A stretch of 6,483 nt of DNA, from the NCBI GenBank assembly GCA_905204635.1, contig CAJLAN010000097.1, positions 1 to 6,483 on the forward strand, in the 5' to 3' direction. A program made the translations under genes and the position numbers. The notes under the pieces were generated by a model that made no database searches, had not been told where the DNA came from, and saw nothing but the letters and a program-made list of their open reading frames with translations. The stretch comes from an uncultured Collinsella sp. GTDB taxonomy: Bacteria > Actinomycetota > Coriobacteriia > Coriobacteriales > Coriobacteriaceae. Below are positions 5,127 through 6,483 of this stretch, one piece after another. Positions within the stretch are counted from its first letter, which is position 1, and the number at the start of each line of letters is the position of its first letter.

Positions 5127-5810
5127 ATGGAGCTTTGGCACGGGTCGGAGGTTGTTGTCGAGCATCCATCGTTGGATAAATGCAGGCAATTCAATGACTA
5201 TGGGCGCGGGTTTTATTGCACACCGCATGAGGAAATGGCAATGGAGTGGGCATGTCGGACCGAGTCTGATGGCATTGCCAATCGATATGAGCTTGATTTA
5301 GATGGCCTTGCGATTTTGGATTTGGAATCAGGTGAGTTCTCGATTCTCAACTGGCTTGCAATTCTGGCGAATAACAGAGAGTTCAATGTTTCAACGCCAG
5401 TAGCACGCGAGGGGCTTCGTTATCTGCTGGATAACTGCCTGATTGATATTTCTCCCTATGACGTTATTCGAGGCTATCGTGCAGACGATTCCTATTTCTC
5501 GTTTGCAAGACAGTTTGTCAACGGCATGATCTCGCTCAGGCAATTGCAGCGCATTATGTTTTTGGGGGATTTGGGCATTCAATATGCGCTTATGAGTGAG
5601 CGTGCATTCTCGGCGATTAAGTTCCGCGATTGGAAGCAGGCCTCGGGAGCTGAGTTTTATCCCAAACGATTTGAGCGAGAACAGAACGCTCGACGAAAGT
5701 ACCTGGATACGGTAAACGGATTTGACTCTGATGGTGTCGACATTAGGGATTTGATGGCAGGAAGGGTTGATTTAAATGATCCAAGAGTTAACGGATTGTG
5801 GGCCGAGTAG
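5127..5810 (+). CDS. DUF3990 family protein, probable ADP-ribosyltransferase-fold toxin
   Basis: The 227-residue protein has the DUF3990 pattern: LWHGS at the N-terminus (3-7), FNDYGRGFYCT (22-32), an A-x-x-W-A helix (38-42), YDVIRGYRADDSYF (111-124), the helix after FVNGMIS (130-136) and IQYALMSERAF (151-161). The family resembles ADP-ribosyltransferases; His5, the DYGRGFY block (24-30) and perhaps Glu158 are candidates for the His-Tyr-Glu-type active-site set, though this is by eye. No signal peptide or membrane segment is seen, so it is cytosolic. It is AT-rich (24 and 26 G+C in two sampled 60-bp lines) beside GC-rich ysxC, which suggests acquisition. Its 3' end overlaps the HTH gene by 35 bp, implying translational coupling. 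A toxin role is inferred from the paired HTH gene and the operators; the target is unknown. Confidence 0.8.
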   Translation: MELWHGSEVVVEHPSLDKCRQFNDYGRGFYCTPHEEMAMEWACRTESDGIANRYELDLDGLAILDLESGEFSILNWLAILANNREFNVSTPVAREGLRYLLDNCLIDISPYDVIRGYRADDSYFSFARQFVNGMISLRQLQRIMFLGDLGIQYALMSERAFSAIKFRDWKQASGAEFYPKRFEREQNARRKYLDTVNGFDSDGVDIRDLMAGRVDLNDPRVNGLWAE

Positions 5811-6474
5811 GACATACCCCGTTTACTACCTAGAGGATGCAATGAACAACCTTGGCGACTGCTTTGACTATGCCGTTAACGATTATGGGGCAGAAGGATC
5901 GGAGGTTGCTGAACTCTTTTGCCTGAGCGGCGTAGCCCGCGAGTTCGAACGCGGCAACGCATGGGTAGTGTCGGGAAAATCGGGCGTTGAGCTGTTCGCG
6001 CTCATTGCCGAAAGGTCCGGCTATCAATCAAGACCGATGCCAAATCGAACCTACCGATTCGAAAAGACACCGGAATATTGGACGGGCTGGATATTGGCAT
6101 ACCTTCAGTGGCGTCTAGGAGAGTCTTTCGAAGATTTGCTGCATGTCGTTCCATTCGATGTGTTGCGCGGGCTGTACTACCCCTGGCACGAAGCCTCGGA
6201 GGAACGCGTGGCTCGCCTCGTCTGCGATATGGCGAAAAAAGCGTCCAGGCAAACCAAACTTGCGTTAGCAAGAAAGAGGCTCAAGAAAACCCAACAAGAT
6301 CTGGCATACGAATCGGGTGTGTCACTCCGCTCAATCCAAATGTACGAGCAGCGTCAGAGAAACATCAATGAAGCCTCGGTAACAAGCGTACGAGCCATAG
6401 CAAAAGCCCTCCACTGCAACATCGAGGACCTCCTAGAACCAGTCTTCGAATACAAAGAAACCAGCGCCGCCTAA
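5776..6474 (+). CDS. HTH (Xre-type) protein with uncharacterised N-terminal domain, probable antitoxin/autorepressor
   Basis: The product has 232 residues. The N-terminal region (about 15-85) holds YYLEDAMNNLGDCFDYAVND and SGVAREFERG followed by GKSGVEL, a pattern I associate from memory with proteins encoded next to DUF3990 genes but cannot name. The middle has EYWTGWILAYLQW (100-112) and SFEDLLHVVPFDVL (117-130), rich in aromatics. The C-terminus (161-221) is a lambda-repressor-like HTH: TQQDLAYESG, then recognition helix VSLRSIQMYEQR (182-193) and a NIEDLLEP end. Start 5776 has AGGAAGGG 9 nt upstream. ATG 5842, with GAGG 5 nt before it, is an alternative but would cut the YYLEDAM helix. 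The gene overlaps the DUF3990 gene by 35 bp in another frame. The layout suggests it neutralises the partner and represses through the TATCAC-N4-GTGATA sites; both roles are inference. It ends 9 bp before the window edge and no terminator is visible. Confidence 0.8.
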   Translation: MIQELTDCGPSRTYPVYYLEDAMNNLGDCFDYAVNDYGAEGSEVAELFCLSGVAREFERGNAWVVSGKSGVELFALIAERSGYQSRPMPNRTYRFEKTPEYWTGWILAYLQWRLGESFEDLLHVVPFDVLRGLYYPWHEASEERVARLVCDMAKKASRQTKLALARKRLKKTQQDLAYESGVSLRSIQMYEQRQRNINEASVTSVRAIAKALHCNIEDLLEPVFEYKETSAA

Positions 6475-6483
6475 ACCAAGCAC

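Noticed and set aside
1..6483. CRISPR array, tRNA or rRNA genes, integrase or transposase genes
   Set aside because: Read through on both strands; no spaced repeat series, cloverleaf or recombinase motif was found.

Overview
The window reads as chromosome of a high-GC anaerobic Coriobacteriia-type actinobacterium, most likely Collinsella or a close relative. That placement rests on recalled resemblance of the DegV, PFL-activase and YsxC proteins plus codon use, not on a search. All convincing genes lie on the + strand.

Left part (1-2174): the 3' end of a small Cys-containing protein, probably half of a zinc ribbon, is followed by a promoter and a leader with a 21-bp RNA hairpin. Then comes a DegV-family fatty-acid-binding protein (FakB-like), closed by a strong GC-rich terminator at 1201-1237. 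A second promoter region leads into pflA, the radical-SAM activase of pyruvate formate-lyase, which stands here without pflB.

Middle (2175-5025): a 284-bp gap packed with inverted repeats includes a REP-like palindrome and a short copy of the 3' end of the next gene. That gene encodes a membrane-anchored serine hydrolase with all the class A beta-lactamase motif positions. It is followed by mtnN (MTA/SAH nucleosidase) and ysxC/engB (ribosome-assembly GTPase). MtnN and PflA are linked by chemistry, because the activase releases 5'-deoxyadenosine, which MTA/SAH nucleosidases can also hydrolyse.

Right part (5026-6483): base composition drops from about 68% GC in a sampled line of ysxC to about 40-47% in sampled lines of the last two genes. 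These are a DUF3990-family protein (probable ADP-ribosyltransferase-fold toxin) and, overlapping it by 35 bp, a protein with an uncharacterised N-terminal domain and a C-terminal Xre-type HTH (probable antitoxin and repressor). In front lies a perfect 18-bp inverted repeat in which each arm is itself a palindrome, TATCAC-N4-GTGATA. An extended -10 promoter sits between the arms and a T-run follows. I read this as a pair of autoregulatory operators that also terminates read-through from ysxC. This toxin-first module and its control region are the most interesting part of the window.

Several genes have a better start codon than their longest reading frame suggests: degV 315, pflA 1356, mtnN 3656, ysxC 4435, DUF3990 gene 5127. 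In each case this rests on ribosome-binding-site position or family alignment.
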